A stretch of 64,000 nt of DNA from Acuticoccus sp. I52.16.1 (GCF_022865125.1 NZ_CP094828.1:4705219-4769218); one strand, 5' to 3'; positions 1-8,609 are shown, numbered from the stretch's first letter. Numbers and translations are program-made. The notes: a model not told the origin generated them from the letters alone.

Positions 1-178
1 TGTCGCCGCTGACACCGGAGATCGCCGCCGCCTCGCCGGCGCGCATCGCGTCGCGCGCGTTGGTGGCGATCTTGGCGAACATCGATTCGAAGCTGTCGCC
101 GACGGTGGCGCCGCCGCCGGTCGGATCGATCGGGCGGACGCCGGTTTCGGCGCCGCCGATGGGGGAGACGTTCATCAT
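1..178 (-). CDS. fliE: FliE, flagellar hook-basal body complex protein (3' part outside window)
   Basis: FliE is a small cytoplasm-exported protein that joins the MS ring to the proximal rod of the flagellar basal body. Only the first 59 codons are inside the window; the gene runs off the left edge. The visible part has a Gly/Pro-rich N-terminus and then an amphipathic stretch (SFESMFAKIATNARDAM) as expected for FliE. The ATG overlaps the stop of flgC in an ATGA arrangement, so translation is probably coupled. A second ATG lies 3 nt further on. The family call rests on context plus a short sequence. Confidence 0.8.
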   Translation of the reverse strand, partial: MMNVSPIGGAETGVRPIDPTGGGATVGDSFESMFAKIATNARDAMRAGEAAAISGVSGD

Positions 179-606
179 GAGCCGCTCCTCAGGAGGTCAA
201 TGGTCTGGTTGATCATCGAGCGGGCACGCTTCATCATCTGGAGGTTGGCCTCGTAGGAGAGGTTGGCCTCGCGCATGTCCGCCATCTCGGTCAGAAGGTT
301 CACGTTCGGCCGCTTGACGTTGCCGTCCGCGTCCGCCGCCGGGTGGTTGGGGTCGTGCTCCAGGACGAAGGGGGCATCGTCCAGCGCGGTCTTCTTCACC
401 CGGACCGACAGCGCGCCGATGTCGCGGTCGAGCTCGGCGCCGAAGACGATCGTCTTGCGCTGGTAGGGGTCCGCCCCCGGCGTGGCGCCGGTGGATTGCA
501 CGTTGGCGATGTTTTCCGACACGACGCGCAGCCGGTATGACTGCGCTTCGAGGCCGGCGCCCGACAGGCGGGACACCATGGCCAGCGGATCGGCACCGCC
601 CGTCAT
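175..606 (-). CDS. flgC: FlgC, flagellar proximal rod protein
   Basis: FlgC is a proximal rod subunit of the flagellar basal body, exported by the flagellar type III apparatus. The protein is 143 aa, a normal FlgC length. It carries the N-terminal rod signature SENIANVQSTG (residues 30-40) and the C-terminal heptad region (EMADMREANLSYEANLQMM) seen in rod/hook proteins. The stop overlaps the ATG of fliE and the start overlaps the stop of flgB, both by ATGA-type overlaps, giving the conserved flgB-flgC-fliE order. A longer upstream reading frame is open but reads into flgB in a wrong frame. Confidence 0.95.
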   Translation of the reverse strand: MTGGADPLAMVSRLSGAGLEAQSYRLRVVSENIANVQSTGATPGADPYQRKTIVFGAELDRDIGALSVRVKKTALDDAPFVLEHDPNHPAADADGNVKRPNVNLLTEMADMREANLSYEANLQMMKRARSMINQTIDLLRSGS

Positions 607-1022
607 CGGAAGCTCACCGAGGTGAGCAGCATGCGATGGAACGTGCCCATCACCTGCAACGAGAGCTGATGGTCGCGGGCGGTCTCGTCCGCCATCATCA
701 GCTGCTCGTCCAACGAGACGTTGTTGGCCGAGTGTTTCATGTCCCACCCGTCCTGGCGGGAGAGGTCGCCGGCGCTGAGGCGGGTCGGCGAGATGGTCAT
801 GTGATCGCGACGCGTCGCAGCCATCTGAAGCTGCGTCTTGTCGCTCTTGGCGACGAAGGAGTCGATGTCGCGCGCCTTGTAGCCGGGGGTGTTCGAGTTC
901 GCGATATTGCCAGCGATCGCGGCCTGCCGGACGGTGGCCCAGTTGGCTTTGCGGCTGGCGAGGTCCATCACGTACAGCGGCCCAATCGCCGCGGATGCTT
1001 GGGGGATGGCTCCAACGGTCAT
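603..1022 (-). CDS. flgB: FlgB, flagellar proximal rod protein
   Basis: FlgB is a rod subunit of the flagellar basal body. With the start at MTVGAIPQ the protein is 139 aa and contains the rod signature AGNIANSNTPGYKARD (residues 38-52), the landmark of this family, with the usual hydrophobic N-terminal segment ahead of it. An alternative ATG at 1046 would add eight residues; neither start has a strong Shine-Dalgarno, and the shorter form fits the family length better. The 3' end overlaps flgC. About 145 bp separate it from the acetyltransferase gene upstream in the operon. Confidence 0.93.
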   Translation of the reverse strand: MTVGAIPQASAAIGPLYVMDLASRKANWATVRQAAIAGNIANSNTPGYKARDIDSFVAKSDKTQLQMAATRRDHMTISPTRLSAGDLSRQDGWDMKHSANNVSLDEQLMMADETARDHQLSLQVMGTFHRMLLTSVSFR

Positions 1023-1148
1023 GGTCGGATTCGGGGCTCCGTTCATCAAGGAACGGGGGCACCGTACGGATAGCTGCTTGTGCGGGGCTGGATGGGCGCT
1101 AGCAGCTATGCCGCGATCGGCGGAAATCACGGCGTCGCCGGCGGCCGG

Positions 1149-1166
1149 CCGCGGGCCGGCCCGCGG
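1149..1166. repeat. Perfect 18-bp GC palindrome just after the acetyltransferase stop
   Basis: The sequence CCGCGGGCCGGCCCGCGG is identical to its own reverse complement and ends one base before the acetyltransferase stop codon on the minus strand. It sits between that gene and flgB. It could fold as a strong GC hairpin that partly terminates or stabilises the transcript, but no T tract follows, so its role is unproven. Chance is also possible in such GC-rich DNA. Confidence 0.5.
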
Positions 1167-1772
1167 TCAGAGCGGGCGGATCACCCGGCAGGGGCTGCCC
1201 GCGGCCAGCACGCCGGGCGGCAGATCTTTCGTCACCACGCTGCCGGCGGCGACGACGGTGTTCTCGCCGATCGTCACGCCCGGGCACACCACCACGCGCC
1301 CGCCCAGCCAGGCGCCGTCGCCGATGGTGATCGGCCGTGCCAATTCCAGGCCGGAGCGGCGGGTCGCCGCGTCCAGCGGGTGCGTCGCGGTGTAGAGGTG
1401 GACGCCCGGCGCGATCTGCACCTCGGTGCCGATGGTGATCCACGCGCAGTCGAGAAAGACGCAATCGTAATTGACGAAGGTTGCGGGGCCGATCGCGATG
1501 TGGACGCCGTAGTCGCAGCGGAAGCTGGGCCGCACCACCGCCCCCGCGCCGAGCCGGCCGAGGAGCCGCGACAACACGGCCGTCAGCGCGGGCGTATCGT
1601 CGGCGCGGATGCCGTTGAACGTCGTGACCAGGCCCTGCGCCGCGGCGTAGAGCGCCGACAGCTCGGGGTCGCTGGCGAGGTAGGGCGCGCCCGCCAGCAT
1701 CTTCTCCCGCTCGCTCGACGGTGCGGCAGAGGGCGAGGGCTCGGCTCGTGGGTCGCGTGGAGGCATCGTCAT
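1167..1772 (-). CDS. Maltose O-acetyltransferase-like hexapeptide-repeat acetyltransferase
   Basis: This 201-aa protein looks like the Maa/NodL/LacA family of trimeric left-handed beta-helix enzymes that move an acetyl group from acetyl-CoA to sugar hydroxyls. An N-terminal Mac-type segment (EREKMLAGAPYLASDPEL) is followed by hexapeptide repeats. The catalytic His lies in LYTATHPLDA, and the C-terminal acetyl-CoA end is VTKDLPPGVLAAGSPCRVI. The substrate is unknown. It lies inside a flagellar operon, between flhB and flgB, where rhizobial clusters do not normally have it. No purine-rich Shine-Dalgarno precedes the ATG; a second ATG at 1766 is an alternative start. A link to glycan or flagellar modification is only a guess. 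Confidence 0.88.
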   Translation of the reverse strand: MTMPPRDPRAEPSPSAAPSSEREKMLAGAPYLASDPELSALYAAAQGLVTTFNGIRADDTPALTAVLSRLLGRLGAGAVVRPSFRCDYGVHIAIGPATFVNYDCVFLDCAWITIGTEVQIAPGVHLYTATHPLDAATRRSGLELARPITIGDGAWLGGRVVVCPGVTIGENTVVAAGSVVTKDLPPGVLAAGSPCRVIRPL

Positions 1773-1909
1773 GGGCGGGGAGGGGCCTGCGGGGGATCAT
1801 CCTAGCGCAGGCGCGGGCGCAGCTCCAGGGAGCGCGCGCATGGGTGCGGCGAGGCGGGGGCGCGCTGGGGCTCCGGACCTGCAAGCGAGCGCGGACGCGC
1901 CGGCATGCA

Positions 1910-3004
1910 TCAGAAGGCCGGCCGGGCGGCGGCGGCGGCGTCGCCGTCCTTGGAGTAGATGTAGTAGAGAACCTGGGCGACGGCGCGGTAGAAGTCCTCG
2001 GGGATGAACCGGTCCACCTCCACCGCATAGTAGAGCGCGCGGGCGAGCGGCGGGTTCTCCACCACCGGGACCTCCGCCCCCTCCGCCAGCTCGCGGATCT
2101 TCAGCGCCACCGCGTCGACCCCCTTGGCCACCACCTTCGGTGCCCCGCCGGCCGCCCGCTGGTATGCGAGGGCGACGGCATAGTGCGTCGGGTTGGCGAT
2201 GACGACGGTCGACTGCGGCACCGCGGTCAGCATCCGCCGGCGCGAGCGGTCCTTCTGCGCCGAGCGCATGCGCGCCTTGAGGATCGGATCGCCCTCCGAC
2301 TGCTTCAGCTCGTCCTTCACCTCGCGGCGCGTCATCTTCAGGTCGCGCCGCCACTTCATGCGCGTCCAGGTGAGGTCGGCGGCCACCAGGATGATCGTCG
2401 CCGCGCAGATGGTGGACAGGAGGCGGATCGAGATCGACAGGATCTGCGAGGGCAGCAGCGTGGGGTCCACGAACACGGCGCGGATCACCATCGGCACCTC
2501 GCTGCGCAGGAGCAGGAAGGCGATGCTGCCGATCATCGCGAACTTGAACAGAGAGCGGAGGAATTCCACGACGCTCTGGCTCCCGAAGATGCGCTTCGCC
2601 CCGGATTTGATGGAGATGCGCTCCAGCTTCGGCCGGACGCGCTCGCCCACAATGCGTGGCGAGGATTGGGCAAACCCTGCCGCGAGTCCGAAGACGGCGA
2701 GGAGCGTGACGATCGGCAGCACGAAGATCGCCGCCGACCGGTAGACGTCGAGGAAGAGCGCGGTGACGTCCGCGCCCTGGCCCAGGTCGTAGCTGGCGGC
2801 GTTGTCCATCAGGCGCGACATCGCCGCCATCAGATCGCGCGTCTGGTCGCTCACCATGACGCCGAGCACGGTGAGGATGCCGAGGAGCGAGGCGAAGGCC
2901 GGCGCCTCCTTGGAGAACGGCGTCTGCCCCTTCTTGAGCGAGTCCTCGATCTTCTTCGGGGTCGCGTCTTCTGTCTTTTCGGAGCTGTCGGGTTGGTCCG
3001 CCAT
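1910..3004 (-). CDS. flhB: FlhB, flagellar type III export gate protein
   Basis: FlhB is an inner-membrane part of the flagellar export gate that switches substrate specificity after self-cleavage. The protein is 364 aa: a charged N-terminus (SEKTEDATPKKIEDSLKKGQ), four hydrophobic segments, then a cytosolic domain holding the autocleavage motif NPTH within VVIANPTHYAVAL. The ATG at 3004 follows GGAGAGG at good spacing; the reading frame is open 13 codons further upstream but without a site. It lies 125 bp downstream of fliG, and an acetyltransferase gene follows it in the operon. Confidence 0.96.
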   Translation of the reverse strand: MADQPDSSEKTEDATPKKIEDSLKKGQTPFSKEAPAFASLLGILTVLGVMVSDQTRDLMAAMSRLMDNAASYDLGQGADVTALFLDVYRSAAIFVLPIVTLLAVFGLAAGFAQSSPRIVGERVRPKLERISIKSGAKRIFGSQSVVEFLRSLFKFAMIGSIAFLLLRSEVPMVIRAVFVDPTLLPSQILSISIRLLSTICAATIILVAADLTWTRMKWRRDLKMTRREVKDELKQSEGDPILKARMRSAQKDRSRRRMLTAVPQSTVVIANPTHYAVALAYQRAAGGAPKVVAKGVDAVALKIRELAEGAEVPVVENPPLARALYYAVEVDRFIPEDFYRAVAQVLYYIYSKDGDAAAAARPAF

Positions 3005-3129
3005 TCGCCCTCTCCCGGCCGGGCAGAGCGCGCCGCCGGTCATCGGCGGAACACCCTGCGAGGTGGTGTGCGCTACACATGCGGCCGTTCATCGACCGCA
3101 CCCGGCGGGGTGGCCGGGCCGGAGGGGGC

Positions 3130-4176
3130 CTACTGCAACAGGCCCCCGTCCTCGTCCCCGGTGGACAGGTCGATCTCGCCACGCTGACCCATCGCGAGGG
3201 CGAGGTCGGTGATCTTGCGCCGCGCCTCGTTGACCTCGCGCCCGGTCGCCGCCTCGCCGGAGGCCAGCTCCTGCTCGACCATGCGCCGCGTCCGTGCCGC
3301 GAGGCAGGACAGCACCTGGCTGCGGAACTGCGCATCCGTCCCCTTGAGCGCCATGACGAGGTCCGTGTTGTCGATGTTGTCGAACAACGTGGTGAGCGCC
3401 TTGGGGGCCAGCTTGATGATGTCGTCGAACGTGAAGAGCAGCGAACGCAGGATCTCGGCGGACTTGGGGTGCGTGTTGCCCAGCCCGTCGAGCAGGGCCT
3501 CCATGTGTTCGCGGTCCATCTTGTTGATGATGTCGGCCATCCTGGCATGGCTGTCGCCCCCGCCCGAGAGCGAGAGGTTGACCATGAAGTCCTCGTAGAG
3601 GGCCTTCTCCACCAGCTTCAGCGCATCCTCGACGACGGCTTTGGTGGTCAGCATGCGCCGGGCGACCGAATCGCGCAGCTCCTTGGGGAACTCGCTCATC
3701 ACCTTCGCGGCGGTGGGCGGGGCGAGCTTGGTGAGGATGAGCGCGGCGGTCTGCGGGTGCTCGTTGAGGAGGTAGGGCACCAGCGAGCCTTCCGAGAGGC
3801 CGCTCATCTTGTCCCAGATGGATTGGTTTACCCGCCCTTCCATCTCCGAGATGATGTCCTGGATCTGCTCGGGCGGCAGGATCCCCTCCAGCATCTTCTG
3901 CACCATCGACGAATCGCCGACGATATTGGTGCCGATGCCGAACTGGGTCAGGAACTCCTCGACGAGCTGCTCGATCTGGTGGACCGGGACCGGTCGCAGC
4001 TCGGCCATCGCATGGGTCACCGTGCGAAGCTCCGACGGCTCGAGGTGTTTCATCACCTCGCCGGCCGCCTGCTGACCCATGGTCATGAGAACGGTGGCCA
4101 CCTTCTCGACATTGGACAGCGGCCGCATGGGGAGCGCGGGCGCTTGTGCGGTGGCAGCGGCGGCGGCGGCGGGCAT
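3130..4176 (-). CDS. fliG: FliG, flagellar motor switch protein
   Basis: FliG is the rotor switch protein that binds the MS ring and meets the MotA stator to generate torque. The 348-aa protein has an Ala-rich start, the N-terminal FliF-binding domain (NVEKVATVLMTMG), the middle EHPQTAALIL motif that contacts FliM, and a C-terminal torque domain with charged helix residues (FDNIDNTDLVMALKGTD). Length is normal. It follows fliN with only 3 bp between, in the order fliM-fliN-fliG typical of Hyphomicrobiales. A short inverted repeat (GGGGGCC/GGCCCCC) spans its stop codon. Confidence 0.97.
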   Translation of the reverse strand: MPAAAAAATAQAPALPMRPLSNVEKVATVLMTMGQQAAGEVMKHLEPSELRTVTHAMAELRPVPVHQIEQLVEEFLTQFGIGTNIVGDSSMVQKMLEGILPPEQIQDIISEMEGRVNQSIWDKMSGLSEGSLVPYLLNEHPQTAALILTKLAPPTAAKVMSEFPKELRDSVARRMLTTKAVVEDALKLVEKALYEDFMVNLSLSGGGDSHARMADIINKMDREHMEALLDGLGNTHPKSAEILRSLLFTFDDIIKLAPKALTTLFDNIDNTDLVMALKGTDAQFRSQVLSCLAARTRRMVEQELASGEAATGREVNEARRKITDLALAMGQRGEIDLSTGDEDGGLLQ

Positions 4177-4179
4177 CGG

Positions 4180-4497
4180 TTACCCCTCGCCGCCGGCCGG
4201 GCCGACAATCTCGGTGAGCGACACGCCGAAGCGCGAGGAGTCGTCGTCCACCACCACCACTTCGCCGCGGGCGATGACGCGGCCGTTGACGACGATGTCG
4301 ACCGGCTCGCCGACCCGGTGGTCGAGCGCGACGACCTGGCCACGGCCGAGCTTCATCAAGTTGGCGACCGGCATGGTGGCCGAACCCAGCACGACCTGCA
4401 TGTTCACCGGGATGCGCAGGATGGTGTCGATCGAGGGTTCAGAGGAGCCGTTGGCGGCCGGATTGGGGGGCGTGGGAGTGCTCTCGCCGTCAGACAT
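4180..4497 (-). CDS. fliN: FliN, flagellar motor switch protein
   Basis: FliN is a C-ring component that works with FliM and FliG in switching and in docking the export apparatus. The protein is 105 aa: a Pro-rich variable N-terminus, then a complete SpoA (surface presentation of antigens) domain, with ILRIPVNMQVVLGS, MKLGRGQVVALD and VNGRVIARGEVVVVDD as conserved blocks. Two adjacent ATGs exist (4500 and 4497); the second has GAGG at 6 nt and was chosen. It sits between the small membrane protein gene and fliG. Confidence 0.95.
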   Translation of the reverse strand: MSDGESTPTPPNPAANGSSEPSIDTILRIPVNMQVVLGSATMPVANLMKLGRGQVVALDHRVGEPVDIVVNGRVIARGEVVVVDDDSSRFGVSLTEIVGPAGGEG

Positions 4498-4591
4498 CAT
4501 TGTCCTCATTGCAGGAAAACATGGCGTGTGAGGGCTCTGTCAGCGAGCCCTCCATGAGATCGGTTCGGGGGCCGGGGCGGCGCCGGCTCGC

Positions 4592-5611
4592 TCAGGCGGA
4601 GCGCTGCGCCGCCGCGGTGGCGAGTTCCGACCAGGTGTACTGACGCCCGTTCATCGCGGCCATCGCGGCCTCGAATTCGGCGCTGTGCTCCTGGGTCTCG
4701 TCCCCGGCAGGGGATGCGGCGAGGCCTTCGCGGTCCTTGACCAGCATCATGATCGGGCCGTTCGGCTTGGGCCGCTCTGCGGCACGCGCGGCGCCGCCGC
4801 TGCCGGCCGCGGCCGTGGCCGTGGTGGTGGCCGGGCGGCTCGCCTCGGTCTTGGCCAGGCTGGCGCGCACGGCCTTGGCGGCCGGCAGTGGCACCGCGCT
4901 GGCCGATCCGGCCTTGGGGCGGGAGGCCAGAGCCGTTTCGGCATGGCTCGGCGCTGGACGGGGCGCACGGGTGACCGCCTGTGGCGCGGGATCCGCCGGC
5001 TTGGGCGCCCCGGTGGCAGCGGCGTTGGTGGGCGCCGCGGCCGCGGCCGTGCCGAGTTCGTGGTGCGGGCGCGGGGCGCGGGGCGCGACGGGGGCGGCGG
5101 CCTGGGCCTCCACCGCCTTCTGCCGGGCGGCGGCGATCCGGGCCCGCGCCGCGTCGCGGATGCGGATGGCGGCCGGGACGGTGCGGCGCGCGTCGGCGGA
5201 CACCTCGTCCTCCTCGTCGACGACGAGGTCGGCCGGGGCGGGCGCGACGTCTGCCACAGGGGCGGCGGCAGCCGGCGCGGGGATCGGGGCCGGCGGGTGG
5301 CTGCGCTCGAACTCCGCGATCTCGACGTAGGTCTCGCGGGTCCGCAGCGTCGCCGCGTCGATCTCGTTCATCACCACGCGGGCCTCGTTGAGGCGGTCGA
5401 CCAGGGTGATGGCCATCTGCCCGCCTTCGTCGGAGAGTTTGCTCATGGCTTCGCGGGCGCGGTCCAGGGCCTCGGAGGAGCGGGCGAACTCTTTCGCCGC
5501 CGCGTTCTGCAAGGCATCGAACCGCTGGAGGCGGCGGTACATCAGGAGCACGGCACCGGTGGTTCCGGCCAGTGCTGCAAGGAGGATGACGTCAACTATT
5601 GAGGAGATCAC
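4592..5611 (-). CDS. Single-pass membrane protein of the fliM operon, DUF6468/PflI-like
   Basis: A 339-aa bitopic protein encoded between fliM and fliN. An N-terminal membrane helix (SIVDVILLAALAGTTGAVLL) is followed by a short basic patch and an alpha-helical, probably coiled-coil region (residues about 30-100). A long Ala/Pro-rich low-complexity stretch and a conserved-looking C-terminal tail follow. Alphaproteobacterial fliM operons often carry such a gene; Caulobacter PflI, a proline-rich flagellar positioning protein, is a possible relative, but this is inference. The start is a GTG at 5611 with AGGAG 7 nt upstream, overlapping the end of fliM by 20 bp. Earlier in-frame starts would lie inside fliM and lack a site. 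Confidence 0.75.
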   Translation of the reverse strand: MISSIVDVILLAALAGTTGAVLLMYRRLQRFDALQNAAAKEFARSSEALDRAREAMSKLSDEGGQMAITLVDRLNEARVVMNEIDAATLRTRETYVEIAEFERSHPPAPIPAPAAAAPVADVAPAPADLVVDEEDEVSADARRTVPAAIRIRDAARARIAAARQKAVEAQAAAPVAPRAPRPHHELGTAAAAAPTNAAATGAPKPADPAPQAVTRAPRPAPSHAETALASRPKAGSASAVPLPAAKAVRASLAKTEASRPATTTATAAAGSGGAARAAERPKPNGPIMMLVKDREGLAASPAGDETQEHSAEFEAAMAAMNGRQYTWSELATAAAQRSA

Positions 5612-6515
5612 CGATAAACTCCTGTTCCGGATCGAATACATCTTCGACGCGCAGTTTGTAGACACCGTCCGCCTGTCCCAGCTGACACCAGAACAGGGCC
5701 TGTTGGTTGGCCTCTAGCTTCACCGGCGACTTGGGCGTCGCGGACAGCTGGATGAGATCGCCGGGTTTGAGCTGGGTGATCTCGCCGAGCGTGATGCTCT
5801 GCTCGTCGAGGATCGCGCGCAGCCTCACGTCGGCGCGGGTGACGCCGGCGCGCATCTGGCGCACCCAGTCCGGGTCGCGCGTGCCGCCGACCTCGGTGGC
5901 GGCCGAGCCGAGCGAGCGGCGCACCATCTGCAAGCCCGCATAGGGCAGGATGATGAACATCTCGCCGCCGCGGTTGATCGCCTGCACCAGGAACTTGGCG
6001 GCGGCGGCCTGCGCGGTGCGCCGGCCGATCACGGCGAAGTGCATGCGCGTTTCCAGCCGCTCCACCCGGAAGGTCGCCTTGGTGACCACCGAGAAGGACT
6101 GGGTGAGCACGTCGCACACCAGCTCGGCGAGTTTGGCGCACACCTTCATCTCGATGTTGGAGAAGGTGCGGCCGTCTTCCTCGGGCATCTCCTGCCCGTC
6201 GGCGCCGAACATCACTTCGGCGATCGTGAAGATGAAGTCGCGGTCGAAACCGAGCACCACCTCCGAGTCCCACTCCGGAACCTCGAGGATCGCGGTGACC
6301 GCGTTCGCCTCGTAGGGCTCCAGGATCTCGCCGATGCGTCCCTGCTCGAGATCGAGCACGGAGAAGTAGCAGGGCGAGGCGGCGACGGCGCGCATCTGCT
6401 CGGCGCAGGAATTGGCGACCCGGTCGAAGATGACCGGTAGCATCGGGAGCCGATCGAGCTGGATGCCGGCGGCATCGAGCAGGCGGTCGGACACCTCGGT
6501 GGACACGTTGCTCAT
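5592..6515 (-). CDS. fliM: FliM, flagellar motor switch protein
   Basis: FliM is the C-ring protein that binds CheY-P and passes the switching signal to FliG. This 307-aa protein lacks an obvious EIDALL-type CheY-binding N-terminus, as in many rhizobia. It has the CheC-like middle domain (residues about 30-210, with FDRDFIFTIAEVMFG) and a C-terminal SpoA domain (VRLRAILDEQSITLGEITQLKPGDLIQL). The ATG at 6515 has GAGGG five bases upstream; the reading frame is open four codons further, into the motA end. Its 3' end overlaps the next gene by 20 bp. Confidence 0.95.
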   Translation of the reverse strand: MSNVSTEVSDRLLDAAGIQLDRLPMLPVIFDRVANSCAEQMRAVAASPCYFSVLDLEQGRIGEILEPYEANAVTAILEVPEWDSEVVLGFDRDFIFTIAEVMFGADGQEMPEEDGRTFSNIEMKVCAKLAELVCDVLTQSFSVVTKATFRVERLETRMHFAVIGRRTAQAAAAKFLVQAINRGGEMFIILPYAGLQMVRRSLGSAATEVGGTRDPDWVRQMRAGVTRADVRLRAILDEQSITLGEITQLKPGDLIQLSATPKSPVKLEANQQALFWCQLGQADGVYKLRVEDVFDPEQEFIGDLLNS

Positions 6516-6523
6516 GGTTGCCC

Positions 6524-7420
6524 TCACGCGGCCTTGTCAGTGGCGCGGCGACCTTCGTCGTTGGCCGGACCGTTGCCGAGTGCCTCGGATTCCACCTCGT
6601 CGATGGTCGGGCGGGACGAGGTCTCGATGGTCTTGCGGCCGTGCTCCAGGGCGATCTGCGGCATGGCGCCGTTGATGTAGGCCAGCAGCGCCTGCTTGGT
6701 GATGAGGTACGGCTTCATCTGCTTCTCGGCGATGGTTTTGATCTTCGAGGACATCGGCGCGAAGAACGCGTACGACGACAGGATGCCCAGGAAGGTGCCG
6801 ACGAGCGCCGAGGCGATCAGCCCGCCCAGGATCTCCGGCGATTGGTCGATCGCCCCCATCGCCTTCACGATGCCGAGCACCGCGGCGACGATGCCGATCG
6901 CCGGGAGCGCGTCGGCGATCTCGCCCAGCGCCAGCGCCGGCTTCTGCTTGTCCTTGCGGATCGTGGCGATCTCCTGATCCATCAGCGCCTCGATCTCGAA
7001 GCCGCGGGCGTTGCCGATGAGTATCAGCCGCACGTAGTCGCAGATGAAGTTGAGGAGCATCTTGTCCTTGAGGATGGCCGGGAACTTCTTGAAGAGCTCC
7101 GACTCCTCCGGATTGTCGACGTGTGCCTCGACTTCGTTGCGGGGCTTGGCCTTCAGGTCGCGCATCAGCGCGAACAGGCAGCCCAGCAATTCCAGGAGTT
7201 CCTTGCGCTTGGGCGCCTTGCCGGAGGACGCCTGCACGATCGCCGAGCCGGTCTTTTTGATCATCGGCGCGGGGTTGGCGATGATGAAGATACCAGCGGC
7301 GAGACCGAAGATGATGAGCACCTCGAACGGCTGCCATAGCACGTCGACGTGGCCGCCCATCGCCATGAAGCCACCCAGCATCGATCCGATGCCGATGACG
7401 AGACCCAGTATGACTGCCAA
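6524..7420 (-). CDS. motA: MotA, flagellar stator proton-channel subunit
   Basis: MotA forms, with MotB, the proton-driven stator that turns the rotor. The 298-aa protein has four membrane segments (residues about 2-22, 33-52, 170-192, 200-222) and the large cytoplasmic loop between helices 2 and 3. The conserved channel region reads LPAIGIVAAVLGIVKAMGAI. Translation starts at a TTG (7420) with GGGAG eight bases upstream; no in-frame ATG or GTG precedes it. It is the first gene of the minus-strand flagellar operon, so the operon promoter should lie just to its right. Confidence 0.95.
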   Translation of the reverse strand: MAVILGLVIGIGSMLGGFMAMGGHVDVLWQPFEVLIIFGLAAGIFIIANPAPMIKKTGSAIVQASSGKAPKRKELLELLGCLFALMRDLKAKPRNEVEAHVDNPEESELFKKFPAILKDKMLLNFICDYVRLILIGNARGFEIEALMDQEIATIRKDKQKPALALGEIADALPAIGIVAAVLGIVKAMGAIDQSPEILGGLIASALVGTFLGILSSYAFFAPMSSKIKTIAEKQMKPYLITKQALLAYINGAMPQIALEHGRKTIETSSRPTIDEVESEALGNGPANDEGRRATDKAA

Positions 7421-7856
7421 GAGTTCATCTCCCGTGGTTGCACGCTAAAGGCGTATGCCTGTTATCTGGCGCGAGGCTGGGAGATCGGCTGTTCGCCGCA
7501 GGCGGCGGGCCGATTTTTCGTGCGTCCGACGCCGGCTCGGGAGGGGAGGCACTTGCATCGGTTGCGGATCGTGGTTCCGGTGCGCCGGCACGGTGCGCGG
7601 CGGCGTCGATCCGGGTGGCGGCGCGGCTCGTCGCCCGGATCGATCGGAGCCGGGGCGATGGCCGCGGGCGGCGCGCTCCGGCGGGGGCACCCCGCGAGGT
7701 GCCACAAAGGGGGGCGAGACGGGTCCGCGACGGCGGATCGGCGGACCGGCCCCACCGCAGGATCGCAGGTGTGGCTGGGGCGGGGCTTGGTGTTCAGTCC
7801 CGCAGTGTCGCGAAATCAGCGAAGCCGGCTTGCGGACCCACGTCGGCGCCGAGCGG
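7421..7856. other. Non-coding stretch upstream of motA
   Basis: No convincing gene lies here. Several overlapping frames are open on both strands, as expected at this GC content, but their products are Arg/Pro/Ala-rich without family features. The right half of the region is downstream of the thioesterase gene and the left end carries the motA ribosome site. The flagellar operon promoter must be here, but no clear promoter was found by eye. This is also the left junction between flagellar and biosynthetic genes; no transposase remnant or direct repeat was seen. Confidence 0.6.
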
Positions 7857-8609
7857 CTACATGGGCGACGTGGCGGACAGCGCCTCGCCTATGATGCGCA
7901 ACATCGCCGGGTGATGCTCGTTGATGAAGAAGTGCCCGCCCGGATACATCGTCAGCTCGAAGCCTGCCGCGGTGTGCTCGGCCCAGGCGACGAGGTCCTC
8001 GCGCGGGATCGAATCGCGCGTGCCGCCGAACATCCGGATCGGACAGTCGAGCGGCGGTTCGGGGCGGTGGGTGTGCGTCTCCACCGCCTTCAGGTCGGCC
8101 CGCACCACCGGCAGCATCAGGTCGAGCAGCTCGTCATCCTCCATGACGGCGGCGGGCGTGCCGCCGAGGGCGCGCAGCTCGCTCTTCAGCTCGTCGTCGG
8201 TGAGGACGTGCAGCGGGGTGCGCGGGCCGCGGCACTGCGGCGCGCGTCGGCCGGAGAGGAACAGCGCCTGCGGCGGCGGGTGCCCCTCGCGGCGCAGGGC
8301 GCGGGCGGTCGCGAACGCCAGCTGCGCGCCCATACTGTGGCCGAAGAGGGCGTAGGGCCGACCCGCGTGCGGGGCGATCGCGGCGGCCAGCTGGTCGGCG
8401 AGGTCGTCCATCCGCTCGAGCGGCTCCTCGCGGATGCGGGCGCCGCGTCCGGGGAGCTGCACCGGTACCACGGCGATGCGCTTGTCCACGACGGTGCGCC
8501 AGCGCACGTAGGCCGCGGCGCTCCCCCCGGCGAAGGGGAGGCAGAAGAGGCGGATGGGCGCGTCGTCGTCCACGCCCGAGAGGAACCAGGCGGCGGGATC
8601 GGCGCTCAT
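7857..8609 (-). CDS. Type II thioesterase (GrsT-like editing enzyme)
   Basis: A 250-aa alpha/beta hydrolase of the stand-alone thioesterase family that removes wrong or stalled acyl groups from carrier proteins of PKS and NRPS lines. Visible features are CLPFAGGSAAAYVRW near the N-terminus, the nucleophile elbow GHSMGAQ (residues about 90), the conserved FLSGRRAPQ segment and the catalytic His in YPGGHFFINEH. The ATG at 8609 was chosen because family homology begins there; no clear Shine-Dalgarno is seen, and a TTG at 8651 is possible. It is transcribed away from the rest of the cluster, divergent from the ABC1-family gene. Confidence 0.93.
   Translation of the reverse strand: MSADPAAWFLSGVDDDAPIRLFCLPFAGGSAAAYVRWRTVVDKRIAVVPVQLPGRGARIREEPLERMDDLADQLAAAIAPHAGRPYALFGHSMGAQLAFATARALRREGHPPPQALFLSGRRAPQCRGPRTPLHVLTDDELKSELRALGGTPAAVMEDDELLDLMLPVVRADLKAVETHTHRPEPPLDCPIRMFGGTRDSIPREDLVAWAEHTAAGFELTMYPGGHFFINEHHPAMLRIIGEALSATSPM

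Noticed and set aside
7438-7914. Plus-strand frame of 158 codons in the motA upstream gap
   Set aside because: Arg/Gly/Ala-rich, no ribosome site, runs into the thioesterase gene antisense; not a gene.
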